Of a stretch of 64,000 bases of DNA, positions 49,898 to 61,609 are shown piece after piece. Position numbers and translations under genes: made by a program. A model generated the notes under the pieces. The model saw nothing but the letters and a program-made list of their open reading frames with translations. It had not been told where the DNA came from and did no database searches. Position 1 is the first letter of the stretch, and each line of letters opens with the position of its first letter. Origin of the DNA: Anthoceros angustus (taxonomy: Eukaryota; Streptophyta; Anthocerotopsida; Anthocerotales; Anthocerotaceae); contig VJWM01000068.1 in NCBI GenBank assembly GCA_010909165.1, positions 372,001-436,000 of the forward strand. The letters run 5' to 3'.

Positions 49898-50669
49898 ATG
49901 GCCAGAATGTCTTTCTTCATCGCTGCACTTCTTGCGCTCCTGCCTCTCTCCCAGGTCTGCTCGGCCTCATCTCTGGAAGAACCCTCCTACACAGTTGTAA
50001 GCGTACAAAGCGATGGCGCGCTGGAGATTCGGCGATACCAGGACTCCGTGTGGATATCAACCGCGGCCTTGGAGGAAGTCTCTTTCGTGCGGGCCACCTC
50101 TTTTGGAATGGAAAAGTGAGCAACCTGACAATCCTCATCCTCTGCTGAGCTAACCTCTTCATCGCTCTTTGCTTTGCATCCTGACAACATTGCTTCCGGT
50201 ATCGCATTTCAGGCTGGTGCAGTACATCCAGGGAGAGAACGCCGGCCAGTACCAAATCCCGATGACGGTGCCAGTCCTGACGGGGATCAAGCCATCCGAC
50301 GGCCCTTTCTGCGCCACGGCATTCACAATCCGCTTCTTCGTTCCTAGGGACTTCCAGTCGGATCCGCCTGCTCCACAGCCCGAGCTTCACCTTGGGGTCG
50401 AGAGGTGGGGGAAGCAGTGCTTCGCAGTGAGAAGCTTCTCAGGGTTCGCAGATGATGCAAACGTCGCGCGCGAGGCTGCTCGGCTGGCGGATTCCTTGAA
50501 GGGCTCAAAGTGGGCCGCCTCTCTTGCGGCCAACAGCGACGACGAGTATATCATCGCGCAGTACAACGCTCCTTGGGAAAGTACTGGGAGGCGAAATGAA
50601 GTGTGGATGAAAATCACATCTGCTGGTGGGGACTGCTTGTCTCAGTTATCCTCGGCGACTGCCTTGTAA
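49898..50669 (+). CDS. SOUL-family haem-binding protein
   Basis: CDS 49898-50115 and 50213-50669 (97-bp GT-AG intron, phase 2), 224 aa. The first real ATG begins a short hydrophobic signal-like segment (SFFIAALLALLPL ... CSA), then SYTVVSVQSDGALEIRRY typical of the SOUL start. The second exon has LVQYIQGEN, IPMTVPVLT, PFCATAFTIRF, CFAVRSFSGFADD and YIIAQYNAPW, all conserved in plant SOUL/HBP proteins, whose length is about 200-230 aa. These proteins bind haem or tetrapyrroles; the signal peptide predicts the secretory pathway. AATAAA at 50726-50731, 57 nt after the stop, is a likely poly(A) signal. The start lies 132 bp after PPR2. Confidence 0.9.
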
Positions 50670-51160
50670 CACACTAGTAGTCCGTCTTGAAATTGTGAAT
50701 TTTCAGTCGTTTTACAAGACAGCATAATAAATATATCAAAATAAGTTAACTTTTTAAAAGTTTGATATATATATTAATATATATTACAATACCTCTGAAA
50801 ACTAATTAGGTAGGTGATCGGTCACCTGCAATAATATTGGAGATGCTATTTTTGCGTCAAGAGGAAGAAGAAAAATTTAATTATAGTTGAAAGAACACAA
50901 GAAGAATCCTATGACTTGCAAGAAGACCACATTTGCAAAGCTATGCTACTCCATTTATCTTATGTACTACGTTTGATTAGCTTTAAAATCTTCATGGCAA
51001 ATAAGGAGTACCTAATATATTTATTTATAATTTATAATTTAATAAATAATATACAATAAATGAAACCAAAGAACAAAAGAACAGAGTAAGTTTGGACTAT
51101 GTATATTGTTCTCTATTTATCTATCCATGTAATCTAGATAATATTCTTATTTGGATTAGG
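50670..51160. other. AT-rich intergenic DNA
   Basis: Contains the SOUL poly(A) signal and AT-rich sequence (ATATATATTAATATATATT near 50766). No gene seen. Confidence 0.5.
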
Positions 51161-52006
51161 CCTGGTTATAGAGGTGGGATAAGTCTGGTTTGGTTTCAAG
51201 GTAAAGTCGATAACCTTGTGTCCAGCCCACTTCCGTCATTTTCTTGGCTCTCAGGGACAAAAGCCTGGAATAAGAAGCTTGTAAAGCCAAAGGTATTCCT
51301 ATCCCCTTGACTTTTGACAGTGAGCTGCTGCATACTTCTGTAGTGCTCCATATGCTCACTTAGTTGCCCTTCCCTGTTCCAGCTGGTCCCGGAACAAGAG
51401 CAAGAGGGACAGGTATTTCCAGTTCCAGAATGGATGAGCTTCTGTCGCGAGTTTCTGAACTGGAAGGCAAGATAACAGGTCCCTCAATTACAGGTCATTA
51501 GGCACCTACCGGAGCAAATGTTTCAGGGGTTGCTGTTGGCTCATTTGGAAGCGGTGGTGGTTCCCATGAAGGTAATGGGAATGGCAATGGTTGCAATGGT
51601 CATGCCCTGGCTCTCAATAATGCTGGGGACCACCAGCAACTGACTCAAGTATGGTCGACGAGGTCTACTCCCTCCCCTCCCCTCCCCTCCCCCCTTTCCA
51701 TTGAGCATTCCTTCTCGCTGATTACTATGTCGGGCTGGACACCCGTGTCACGTCTGCAGGTGAAGTTACTTGCCAGAGGCCAGCGTCACATTACCACCCA
51801 GCTTGATTTATTGAGTTCCATCCTGCGGGACAATCTTACACATCCTAACTTGCCGAAGAAGAACGAAAGAGGCCGTTGGGAATGTTTGTTCGGGAGCATG
51901 AAAACCAGCAACTCTGGCCTTGCCACTGCTTCAGCAGCCATTTGGTGTAGGGCTCACCAGTTTGGTTGCCCTGGTGGTGGCACAGACACTGAAGAGGTGT
52001 GATTGA
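51161..52006 (+). pseudogene. Truncated genomic copy of the TTM-like gene (exons 8-12)
   Basis: Introns are retained, so this is segmental, not retroposed. It matches 23825-25120 but lacks 23865-23950 and all of exon 10 and its introns. CCAGCTGGTCCCGGAAC (exon 9) is kept, followed closely by exon 11 sequence (ATGGATGAGCTTCTG). A TAG interrupts exon 11 at about 51499 and one added base in the membrane-anchor codons (CCATTTGGTG) shifts the frame. It cannot encode the N-terminal kinase or CYTH domains. Confidence 0.9.
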
Positions 52007-52663
52007 AACAAGCTCTGAAGAGGGTCTACTACACCTGTGTAACGTGAGTCGGGTACTGGCTCCATGGAACAGTGTGATCTAACGGAGTCACTATATTTTC
52101 TGGTCATGAGATCCTGCCTCAATTGCTAGTGTTTCATTTTTTGATAAATGTATGACAAATATGGCTCACTTTCGAGAACAAGGGTGTGCATTTTTTCATT
52201 GACTACGGTTGTAGGTGTGCAGATCAAGTTAAATGCTCTTTCGTGGATTGCTTCCTGAAACTAGACTGCAACTGAAAAAAGACTTGGGACACGCCTCACG
52301 GTTGAGGTCACTGAATTTTTTGGTACATTAGGAGTCCCACTTGTTCTGGGAGTCCTAGTTGTTCCACAACCTCAACTGAGGCAAAATTCCTGGAGATGAA
52401 AAACTTCTTGGAGATGAACATCTGATATATGCCAACTTCAGAAAGGAGGGCAATTGCGATGGACACGGAAGACATCTGAAGTTGGCAAAGCCACAACACA
52501 ACCCAGAAAAGTGCCAAACACTGAGGGGGAGCAGCCGAGGCTAGGGCTGCGACACCTGCATCACGAAACTGAGAGAAATTCGATTGTTAGTGTTTGAGCT
52601 GGCAGATGTTCCTCGGAGGGGTGGTGTAAAAATACACCATATATGGAGGCCTCAAGACACAGC
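52007..52663. other. Flank shared by TTM and H3 copies
   Basis: Homologous, more weakly, to 25130-25440 after the parent TTM gene and, closely, to 40330-40910 after the H3 pseudogene. It joins the two duplicated blocks. Confidence 0.6.
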
Positions 52664-53098
<435 letters not shown>

Positions 53099-53270
53099 CT
53101 ACGATGAGAAAAAGTAGCACACAGGAATCCCAACAACAGATGGCGGCAATTGTGACACAAGACTCACCGATCGAACGTGGATGAACAAGACGAAGCTACA
53201 GGACAACGAAAAGGCAGCTGATTGCGCAAACTTGCAATGGGACGGTGAGAATGAGAACGGCAGGCTCTCG

Positions 53271-53342
53271 TTTTATGGCCCAGAGGAGGGGGAGGGAAGC
53301 GAGGCAACACATTCAAAACCAGCAGGGTTTTAACTTTCCCGC
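53271..53342 (-). promoter_or_regulatory. H3 promoter: TATA-like box and E2F site
   Basis: On the minus strand CATAAAA (53271-53277) lies about 200 bp upstream of the ATG, and TTTCCCGC (53335-53342 on the plus strand), an exact match to the E2F consensus TTTSSCGC, lies about 60 bp further upstream. Both are conserved in the pseudogene copy (TTTCCCGC at 41579-41586). Confidence 0.55.
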
Positions 53343-54011
53343 GCCCCGGGAGTGGTCAATGACAACCTCGACGGACGTATAAGACAGTTGCCGTTACGGG
53401 CAACGGCGCCCAGCGTAAACGGTCATGCAATCCAGGTGCCAGGCATTGGGATGCAGGGAAGCTCTTGCATGGTCGCAATTCAAATGGTTAGTTTTCAAAT
53501 CGGTGGGCAGGAAACAGCCCCGACTGCGGTTTGGATTAGGGCTTACCCACTGGCAGGTTCCTGCTGGTGGTAAAGGTAGGGGTTGAGTGGGAGACGGTCT
53601 CGGGATCGATTCCTATAGAGTTACATTTCGTCTGGTTCCCCCTTAGAGTAGATAGTTTGGTGTCTGCAAAATAGCGAAGGAGAACGCCTGACGTCCGCCA
53701 TGCCTTCCACTCTGTGTAGACTTGCTGAACAGGCTGGGTTGCTACTAACGTCCGTCCACTGTGCCTGCTTTGTGACTGTAGGCTGACCTACCATTTGCAT
53801 CTGCATGTGCTCATCATCCTGAATCGCCTGAATGCATCAGCATTACCGTACGCGTATAGCAGCCAGATCATGTGTGCCAGATACTGACAGATACGAGTGA
53901 TGCATGTGTATGAGTCCGTGTGGCCCATCCTCACCATTGTATGTATGTGTGTGTGGATATATGCGAAACCCCGTTAGTCGTGAGCAGACTTAACAATACC
54001 GAGGACCTGAA
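53343..54011. other. H3 upstream flank
   Basis: The H3 cassette repeat continues to about 53606; beyond it nothing recognisable. Confidence 0.4.
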
Positions 54012-54420
54012 AGCAAAGCAAGTGACGCAGATGCTAGGAAAGCATAATCCTGTTGTGGAACGGCAATTGCAGCCACAACAGCCCACAGCGGCATCACCGG
54101 AGACAGTGAAGCAAAGCAAGTGACGCAGATGTTGGTTAAGCATAATCCTGTTGTGGAAAGGCAATTGCAGCCACAACAGCCCACAGCGGCATCACCGGAG
54201 ACAGTGAAGCAAAGCAAGTGACGCAGATGTTGGTTAAGCATAATCCTGTTGTGGAAAGGCAATTGCAGCCACAACAGCCCACAGCGGCATCACCGCAAAC
54301 ACTGTCTCCGTTACAATTGGAGCAGAAAGATTGCTGGGAAAGCATAATCCTGTTGTGGAAAGGCAATTGCAGCCACAACAGCCCACAGCGTCATCACCGC
54401 AAACACTGTCTCCGTTACAT
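54012..54420. repeat. 98-bp tandem array, about four units
   Basis: Unit starts (GCAAAGCAAGTGACGCAGAT) are at 54012, 54111 and 54209; the core AGCATAATCCTGTTGTGGAA recurs at about 54041, 54139, 54237 and 54339. Units 2 and 3 are practically identical. Open frames across it are produced by the repeat. Confidence 0.9.
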
Positions 54421-54447
54421 ACATGAACGCATTCACACTACTCACAG

Positions 54448-55312
54448 CAACCAACAACCAACTCCATTCAAAAGAATTCCTCGAGACTCCTCCAATTCAC
54501 TGGTGGACACCAATTCTATTTCAGCGGAAACCCCTGACTGCCAATATAGAAATAAAGCCCTGAGTACGAAGCTCCCTCGTGTTCAGCTCCCCAGCCCTGA
54601 TGAAGAATCGCACCACCTGCACCAAATTAGACGTGCCACAAGCTATAGGGGGCGAGCCTGCAAACTCACATCCTCTTCACAATTCTGATGCGTGACTCCT
54701 TGGCCAGCCCCGACCTCCAGTCCGCGCTACCGTTTCCATCGCCGCCTGCGTCCATGGCGGGAAAACTCGGCCTCGCAGGCAAACTCGTCGCCAGCCACAC
54801 TGCAAATCCTTCGCAGCACCAACTCTCCTTCTTCGCTCTAAGAGAAATCTCTTAATTTTCTAAAAAATCATTTCTTACTAGATAATAAAAATTACCCTAA
54901 ACATACGATTTACAAATACAAGGCTTCTCTTTTGGCTCTGGTTTATTTAAATACAAATGTGCCACTTCCGGGCTCATAGAGCGAAGCAGAAGAGTTGGTG
55001 CTGCCAAGGATTGGTAGTGTGGCCGGCGAAGGCTTGAGCTCAAAGTTGGCCGCCATGGATGCAGGCGGCGATGGAAACGACTGGCCAAGGAGTCACTCCA
55101 AGAGGCTGTGAGTTTGGCTCGCCCCCTCTAGGTTGTGCCATAGTCTGATTTGGTGCAGGTGGTGCGATTCTTCATCAGGGCCGGGGAGCAGAACACGAGG
55201 GAGCTTCGTACTATGTTGTCCGTTAGGGGTTCCGCTGAAATAGAATTGGTTTCCACCAGTGAATTGGAGGAGTCTGGAGGAATTCTTCTGAATGGGATTA
55301 GTTGTTGGTTGC
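54448..55312. repeat. Long imperfect inverted repeat
   Basis: The arm 54448-54842 is matched in reverse complement by about 54976-55312, with a 133-bp AT-rich spacer. Shared words include CCTCCAATTCACTGGTGGA and AGAATCGCACCACCTGCACC. Transcription across it would give a fold-back RNA of more than 300 bp per arm. Confidence 0.85.
54670..54755 (-). pseudogene. KIX/MED15-like first exon in the inverted repeat
   Basis: The minus-strand ATG at 54755 (context GCCATGG) begins MDAGGDGNGSADWRSGLAKE followed by SRIRIVKRM, which resembles the start of the KIX domain of plant Mediator subunit MED15 (DWR...RIVNKI). A GT donor follows at 54669. The next exon-like segment in the same arm reads VVRFFIRAG and NTRELRTM, a plausible continuation, but the splice phase does not fit without a one-base change. 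The opposite arm (55055 on, plus strand) has the same exon with internal deletions. Assignment is tentative. Confidence 0.35.
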
Positions 55313-56485
55313 AGAAAGGAAACTCTGCAGAGGCACACGCTCGCGGAAGGTCAGGAGAGGACGAGCGAATTGCTTAATTCTGCTCCCAGGTGCCGAGGTC
55401 AGCCTCCTGCTGACGGAGGAATGGCAGGAGAAATTTCCCAAGGTGGTGACCCAGGTAAGAGGGGGAGGCTATTGGGGAGGGCGCATGGAGTGGTGTGGTT
55501 CAAGTAGCTTACTGTCCATCTCTCGTTGCCTTATTTCTGATTCAATTGCGCTGTGTTGAACAGGTTGGATGGGTATACTGAGGAACCAAACTCATCCGTC
55601 GGCAGGCAGGTCTCAGGCTGCACAGAGCGCCCTGGCGACCACGTCTGTCCCACATCTTGCGCAGAGTACTTCACTTGATCTGGCGCACCTGCGTCTTCAG
55701 CGTCAGGAACAGCAGCGGCAGCTGGAGCAGCAGCATCAGCAGTCACTGCTGCTACAACAGCGCATGTACGACAGCGGCAGCGGCAGCCGCCTCAGCCCTT
55801 GCAGCAGCGTCAACAGTAACAGCAATAGCAACAGCAACCGCAGCAGCGTCAACAGTAACAGCAATAGCAACAGCAGCAGCGTCAACAGTAACAGCAATAG
55901 CAACAGCAGGAGCAGCAGATGCTGCTCCAGCACCCGCGGCAGCCACTGCTAAAGCAGCAAAGCAACATCCAGATCCACATACTTGGCAGCAGCAGCCGGT
56001 CGTGGATCAATTGTGTCCCACCTAGCTCAATAGCAAAATGTTTTGAACTTCAGGGCATGCTGATCTGAGAGATTCGTTCTCGTTCTGTTGAACCGAGGGC
56101 TTGGATAAACCTGGTCTCCAAAGATCCACTGTGACATCTTTGTGAACGGTAACGGCCCAGATCGAATGGCGCCTTTCGGATCGGTGCAGCTCGTGTTTGA
56201 CCAACATTCCTCGCAGCTCCCTCATCTGTTTTTGCAGCGGGTTACCGATACCGGAGCCGCCGGTCGCCCGGTTACCAGGACGTGCGTCCCTGGCCAGGGT
56301 AAAACAGCGAGACAGCGGAGTTGCAGTCCGGTCACTGTGGCCATCGTTCTGTCGGAAGATTGTGAAAGCCTGTCGGAACCGCTCGCTGTTGGACGACTTC
56401 GCAGGTGGCAGTCACAGACAGAGAAAGCTGCGTAGACAACTGTGTCCTGCCCGCAGATGAATGAGCCCTTCGTGTCTACGGTGCT
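55313..56485 (+). other. Possible degraded Gln-rich gene region
   Basis: 55398-55455 is exon-like (EVSLLLTEEWQEKFPKVVTQ between AG and GT sites). The frame 55569-55952 begins with an ordinary-looking Gln-rich stretch (LDLAHLRLQRQEQQRQLEQQ) and then passes into CAG/CAA and AGC/AAC repeats (55690-55940) that break up in every frame. It could be the Gln-rich part of the MED15-like gene suggested by the inverted repeat. From 56040 to 56485 nothing recognisable. Confidence 0.25.
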
Positions 56486-56790
56486 ATGCATGATATTGAG
56501 GGCATGGCTGCACCCAATTCTCATACATTCGTCGGTACCCTGGCTGTGGTGAAGGTGCAGCAGCGTCATGCACAGATGAGGGAACAAGGAGATGACGCGG
56601 ATGGGTTTTGTAGCCACCAGCTTGATAAACACGGATGCAAAATGTGGCAGCTTGAAGGACGCTCATGATCAGAGGGTGTGTGACAGACCAGGTCAACAGA
56701 ATGTGGTGACATGGAATGCCAGGGTCGTAGCAGGGCATTCCCTGCCGGGTATGAGGCTGTAAGCTCTGCAGTGCTATGGAAGGTGGTGGT
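56486..56790 (+). pseudogene. PPR gene fragment
   Basis: Across frames the sequence reads EGMAAPNSHTFVGTL, then FVATSLINTDAKCGSLKDA, then NVVTWNARVVAG, in the order of a PLS unit of the PPR genes at 42.5-49.8 kb. Stops and frame changes separate them. Only one triplet remains. Confidence 0.7.
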
Positions 56791-57435
56791 ATGGCAGTGC
56801 CCAATTCTGGGAGCATGAGGCCCCTCGTCTGTACAGCCGTGGGTAGCAGTTTGGCATGGCTGTACAGGCTTTACATCCAGAGAAGCGACTCTTGATGCCG
56901 TCTTTTGTGAGGATGGCAAGAGCTTTGAACAGTGACTGATGTTAGAGGTTAACGAATTTCCGACATTCGAAAAGCTTGGCACTGTCTCCACTGCTGAAGC
57001 TCATGCAATCCCTTGAACTATCTAATTGAGAAGGGGATAAGGATGCCTGTTGAGCTAAGGCCACCATTTACAGCCTCATCTTGTGAGAACTGGCAAGTAT
57101 GAGTACAATCTTGCATAGACAGACAACAAGATATATGATCGAAACAGACCTCAAAATAAGTGAAGAGGCAACGGAGGACGCTGCAGCTGAAGCGAATTCA
57201 ATGGGATTGTTGTTACCTGTATATACCGAGGGATTGCTGGGGTAGACAAATGGCAACCCTTGGTTCGAATTGGTCCGTTGCGCAACTATTGAAATGAAAT
57301 CATTTTTGCAGGAGATTGTGAGCGTTCTTGAGAATCTTTGGCTTCTACCCGGAGAAGCCTCCTACTCTTTGGCCAGAGAGGACTCCAGATTACACAGTCA
57401 GGTGGTGATTGCTTTCCAAACTTTTCTTTTCAAAG
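56791..57435. other. No gene seen
   Basis: Short frames only; the one at 57270-57470 has no family resemblance. Confidence 0.4.
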
Positions 57436-59109
57436 TCCTTGACAAATGTGTGAAGCTGATGAAGCTCTAGCTTTCCTTTTGGCAGCAATCCTTTTCACAT
57501 TTCTGCTCGCGACAAGTTGAATGCAATGCCGCGGACTCTGTCGGAGCCTCTGACTGTCAGCTATATCGAAAGACTACGGAACCGATGCTCTTGAGATGCT
57601 GCCCACGAGATGATTCTGATGAGACGAGCGGCGATGAGTCCGAGAAATCCAATGCATTCGAATCAGCAGCTACAGTCTGGGAACCATTCGTTGGTTTATT
57701 TGACATGACGCCTGGTTAGCTTCCAAAGCAAACCCTTGAACTTTTCAGCAGTCTCGACAGGGTAGGGACTGCGTAATATAACATTATTTTGGATCTTATC
57801 CTCCTAGGATCCTGCATTCCTAACATTCCAGTGTCATCACGATTGTACCCAAGTGAAGAGCAGCAACGGATTCCTGAAGTTCGAAGCTGGGTACTTGGTG
57901 GTCTACGATTATGGCTTGTTGTGGCTGTTCATATCTAGACTAACATCATCTTCGAACACGGTGCTTTTCATTGGACACAAATGGTATCAGTGTAGATATC
58001 TAGACTATTCGATTTGGTAGAAGGATGAACCCCGGGGCAAGACCCGCATAAATTATATTAACTAAAAGATATATATTTATAGATACTTAGAGTTATATAA
58101 TATAATATAATAAAAACTCTAATATAGCGATCTCATGTCTGGTGTGATTCTGAAAATACATGAACCATGTGTGATAAAAGAACAATACTATGAAGCTCAT
58201 ATTTATTAGCTTTTCTTTCAAAGAGAGTCATTAGTGTTTTTTGTATTAGCGGTCTTATCAATGGCCGACCAAGATACTTCGGGCACCTCGTCTGTGCCCG
58301 CGAACTTCCCTCTAGGAACACAAGAAGCGCATGGACTCCATGCAGATGCAGCTGGGGAGGAGACTGATGGAATTATCGGTATACAGGAGGTTATTCTATG
58401 AGAAAAAAGGAAGGTACGCATAATCAAACTAAATCAAGTAGTCCAAGTCTTGGTGGCATGGTTCCTCTAATTAAGGACGTGTGACTTGTTATGTATGCAA
58501 GATTGGAACCGAATGGGCTGGTTGCCACCGAAGTATGTATTCATTTCCGATGAGGAATCCTTTGAGTCAGGGGATTGAGACATCGTAGGATCTAGTGAAA
58601 GTAGTCCTGTGAACTGCTCCGTCGATGTTATGGATCGGTTAATTGCTGTGCAGCTTGCTCGCATCGATGTATTCAGCTGAATTAGATGACCCTTTGGGAG
58701 TATCAAATGATGAGACAATAGGAGAACAAAATACAGTGGGAATATCAAATAATGGGACGATAGGAGTGTTCCCCGATGGGTATCTCTTAAGGATCCGGAA
58801 AACCTTTTGGGGGTATGGAATGATGACCTTTTGGGGGTATGGAATGGTGGGACGATAGGAGAACGAAATATTCAATGAGCCGTGTTCACCAATCGATGTC
58901 CTTGACAAATGTGTGAAGCTGATGAAGCTCTAGCTTTTCTTTTGGCAGCAATCCTTTATCATTTCTGCTTGCGACAAATTGAATGCAATGCTGCGGACTC
59001 TGCTGGAGCCTTTGACTGTCAGCTGTGTCGGAAGACTACGGAACCGGTGCTCTTGGGATGCTGCCCACGAGATGATTCTGATGAGACGAGCGGCGATGAG
59101 TCCGAGAAA
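57436..59109 (+). repeat. 213-bp direct repeat, two copies 1.46 kb apart
   Basis: 57436-57648 and 58899-59109 both start TCCTTGACAAATGTGTGAAG and end GATGAGTCCGAGAAA. In one frame the second copy encodes CQLCRKTTEPVLLGCCPRDD with paired Cys; the first copy has CQLY. It may be a fragment of a zinc-finger gene that I do not recognise. The DNA between is AT-rich with small repeats (GGGGTATGGAATG near 58810-58850). Confidence 0.7.
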
Positions 59110-59169
59110 GTTGTCCTTCCTCCCAATCCTCATCTATATCCTATTTGTGGTATGAACCTCTCAAACTCC

Positions 59170-59830
59170 ATCACTCGTGCCCTGAGATGCTTAAAATAAA
59201 CTACAAGTTAGTACCCTTCTAAAACTGCTTTGAGAAACAAGCGTGAATCCAATAAACTATAAGTTAATACCTATAGCATGTCCTTCTCCTCATGATAGAA
59301 CCTCCTTCGTATAAGGCTCGATGAGAGCACCATGGACATTGATTAGAACTGCGAGGAGAGCTCCCCCTCCTCCCAGTTCTCATGTATGTCCCATCGCGGT
59401 CTATCCTCATCAAACTCCAACACTCGCGCCCTGAAATGCTGTCAAATGAACTACAAGTTAGTACCTATCTAGCGTGTCCTCCTCCTCCTCCTCATGATAG
59501 AATCTCTTCCGTATAAGGCTCGATCAGAGCATCATGGACATTGATCAAAACTGGGAGGAGAGCTCCTCCTCCTCCCAATTCTCATATATGTCCCATTGCG
59601 GTCTGATCCTCTCCAAACTCCAACACTCGTGCCCTGAAATTCGTCAAATAAATTACAAGTTAATACCTATCTAAAACTGCTTGAAGAAACAATCATACAT
59701 CAAATAAACTATAAGTTAGTACCTTTATGAATTGGCTCCCCTCCTCCCAATTCTAGTCCATGTCTCATTGCGATCTGATTCTCCTCAAACTCCATCACTC
59801 GCACCCGGAGATGTCAAATAAATTATAAGC
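59170..59830. repeat. Irregular tandem repeat, about 160-250-bp units
   Basis: The phrase CACTCGTGCCCTGARATG and its variants occur at about 59173, 59421, 59624 and 59788, each followed by AAATAAACTACAAGTTAGTA-like words. Units 1-3 contain TATAAGGCTCGAT. No coding potential. Confidence 0.75.
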
Positions 59831-61342
59831 CTATCTAAAATGCTTTGAGAAATAAGCAACCTTGGCTAATACTTACCGCCTATCCACCTAGCCTATCCCC
59901 AACAAGAGTGCTAGAAATAAATGCCCAGAGCTAGCCTTTTAAATAAGCTGGCTCCCTTCACGACGCAGCTTGTAAACTGCCTAAAGCTGACTAGTTACTT
60001 GAGCGCCAAGCAAACCCTCCCTACCACTAACCACATATGTTACTAAATTATTTATCAATTACCTATCTAAAAATACCATTCCGTCCAATTTAAACTCCAC
60101 TTCCCGCAATCAAAGTAGCTATTATCCTAGGATACGGATACGTTTGAACTTCCAGCCTCTCAGAACCAGGAATACGCAAGTGTAAGGTAGTTTGCTCACC
60201 ATAAGAAAATGATGAAGAGTAGACGGGTAGCGAGATGGGTAGTTTGCTCACCATAAGCGCTTGGTTAGGGTTGAAAAAAAAGCTAAGGCCCGGGGGGCCG
60301 TATCGTGATCGTGGCGAACCGTGGAGAAAGTTGCGTTGAAGCAGAAGGTGTGGAGGTAAGAAATTGGGATGCCTCTTTAGAATGCCATTTGTGACGGGGC
60401 GGCTGGATTGATGACAGGTTGTAGCTGTGGCAGGGAGCGACCGAGGTCGTGACACTGTACTGGGGGCCGGGCCGGGCGGGGCCTAGGCCTGATTCTGGCC
60501 AGTCCCACTCCCAACACACAAGGAAGCGGCTGGATCTTAGATCATCAGCATCTTCTCCCTTAAGCTTGTGCGCAGCCGACACCACTCCAGGAGCACAAAG
60601 ACTGTGCTTGCTTGTGGGTCCGTGATGGAGGCTTTGAAGTCCTTGAGACATGCTTGGAAAATCACTGGCATACAGAGCAGAGTAGAAGCTTTCATACAGC
60701 CCTTGATAGCACAGCCTAGCTCGTCGTTACTCGAAAATCAAGGCTAAGGTTGAGGATCTCTCTTCACCGTGATCCAGACCATGTTCCTTCGGTATCACCT
60801 TGGGGGAAGCCTACCAAAGGAGACCAATGATACGTAAACCACGACCTCTTTAACGGACTGTTTGCGGACCAAGGGTCTTGAATCAATCGGAAGCCACGAT
60901 CTGGAACCAACAGACGCGCAACGGTAATATTGAAAACTGTTTAGCTCTGCAACATTGAAGCGTCGGAGCCAGTGAATGCGGTGACGGAGACTTCCTCATT
61001 CGGATTAATTTCAACTGCGCGCTAATAAGATCCAGCGCTGGCCCTGCTTCCCGTGGGATAACCTCCCAGCAGTCGCAATTAATTCTCCTTCACTTCGTCA
61101 CTGTTTTCACAATCTGAGAGTACAGCTAGCTGCACTGAACGTTGAGAGTTAACATTTACTGTACAGTGCGAACATCGTACCGGTACCATGGAACGACCTC
61201 ATCCTTCTTATTGCCAGGTTGAATTCTCACCCTCTGCGTGCATCTCCAGCGTACATATGTATGTAGAAGGCTTTTGTCAACATTGGTGCTGTTCACAGGG
61301 ACGTAGATAGGTTTTGTACACCTCCGTGATTAATTCTTGTTC
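59831..61342. other. No gene seen
   Basis: Mixed composition. TAGTTTGCTCACCATAAG occurs at about 60188 and 60240. Frames near 60090-60650 on the minus strand show no domain. Confidence 0.35.
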
Positions 61343-61609
61343 ATGAATGCTTCTGTACAGGCATGGGTCCCCGACCTAGTCATCTTCCCAGGAGGTCTGC
61401 TTCCGTTCGAGAGCATATTGAATTCCCCCACGGTGGAGGTGGAAGAAATCACGGAGCTCGCCGATCGCGAGGAGCAGCCCCTGTGGAGGAGGATGGTGGA
61501 TGGGATCGGGTCTCTGATCATCCGCATCACCGCTCTGTACGATTGGCTGGTCTCGGGTCTCAGGGATCTGCAAGAGTGGTGGGTGGCCAATTTGATTGAT
61601 ATGGAATAG
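61343..61609 (+). CDS. Hypothetical Trp-rich amphipathic protein, probably broken
   Basis: The ATG at 61343 gives 88 codons to a TAG at 61607. It is unrecognised. The product is acidic in the middle and then strongly amphipathic with tryptophans (ALYDWLVSGLRDLQEWWVAN). After the TAG the same frame continues without a break in character for about 38 codons (LLRGLLRIMVGWVQAAFEG) to a TGA, and a similar helix (GLWTWLLKGVEIIRGLWDW) appears in another frame at 61779. This is what a single broken gene of repeated amphipathic helices would look like. Function unknown. Confidence 0.25.
   Translation: MNASVQAWVPDLVIFPGGLLPFESILNSPTVEVEEITELADREEQPLWRRMVDGIGSLIIRITALYDWLVSGLRDLQEWWVANLIDME

Noticed and set aside
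53990..54378. Three overlapping minus-strand frames of about 80-94 codons
   Set aside because: They repeat the same residues because of the 98-bp tandem array.
55569..55952. Polar Ser/Asn/Gln-rich frame of 127 codons
   Set aside because: Most of it is a CAG/CAA-type microsatellite that reads as Ser-Asn, Gln or Ala depending on frame. Only its first part may be genuine.
60090..60651. Minus-strand frames of about 120 codons
   Set aside because: They overlap in different frames, have no domain and no splice context.
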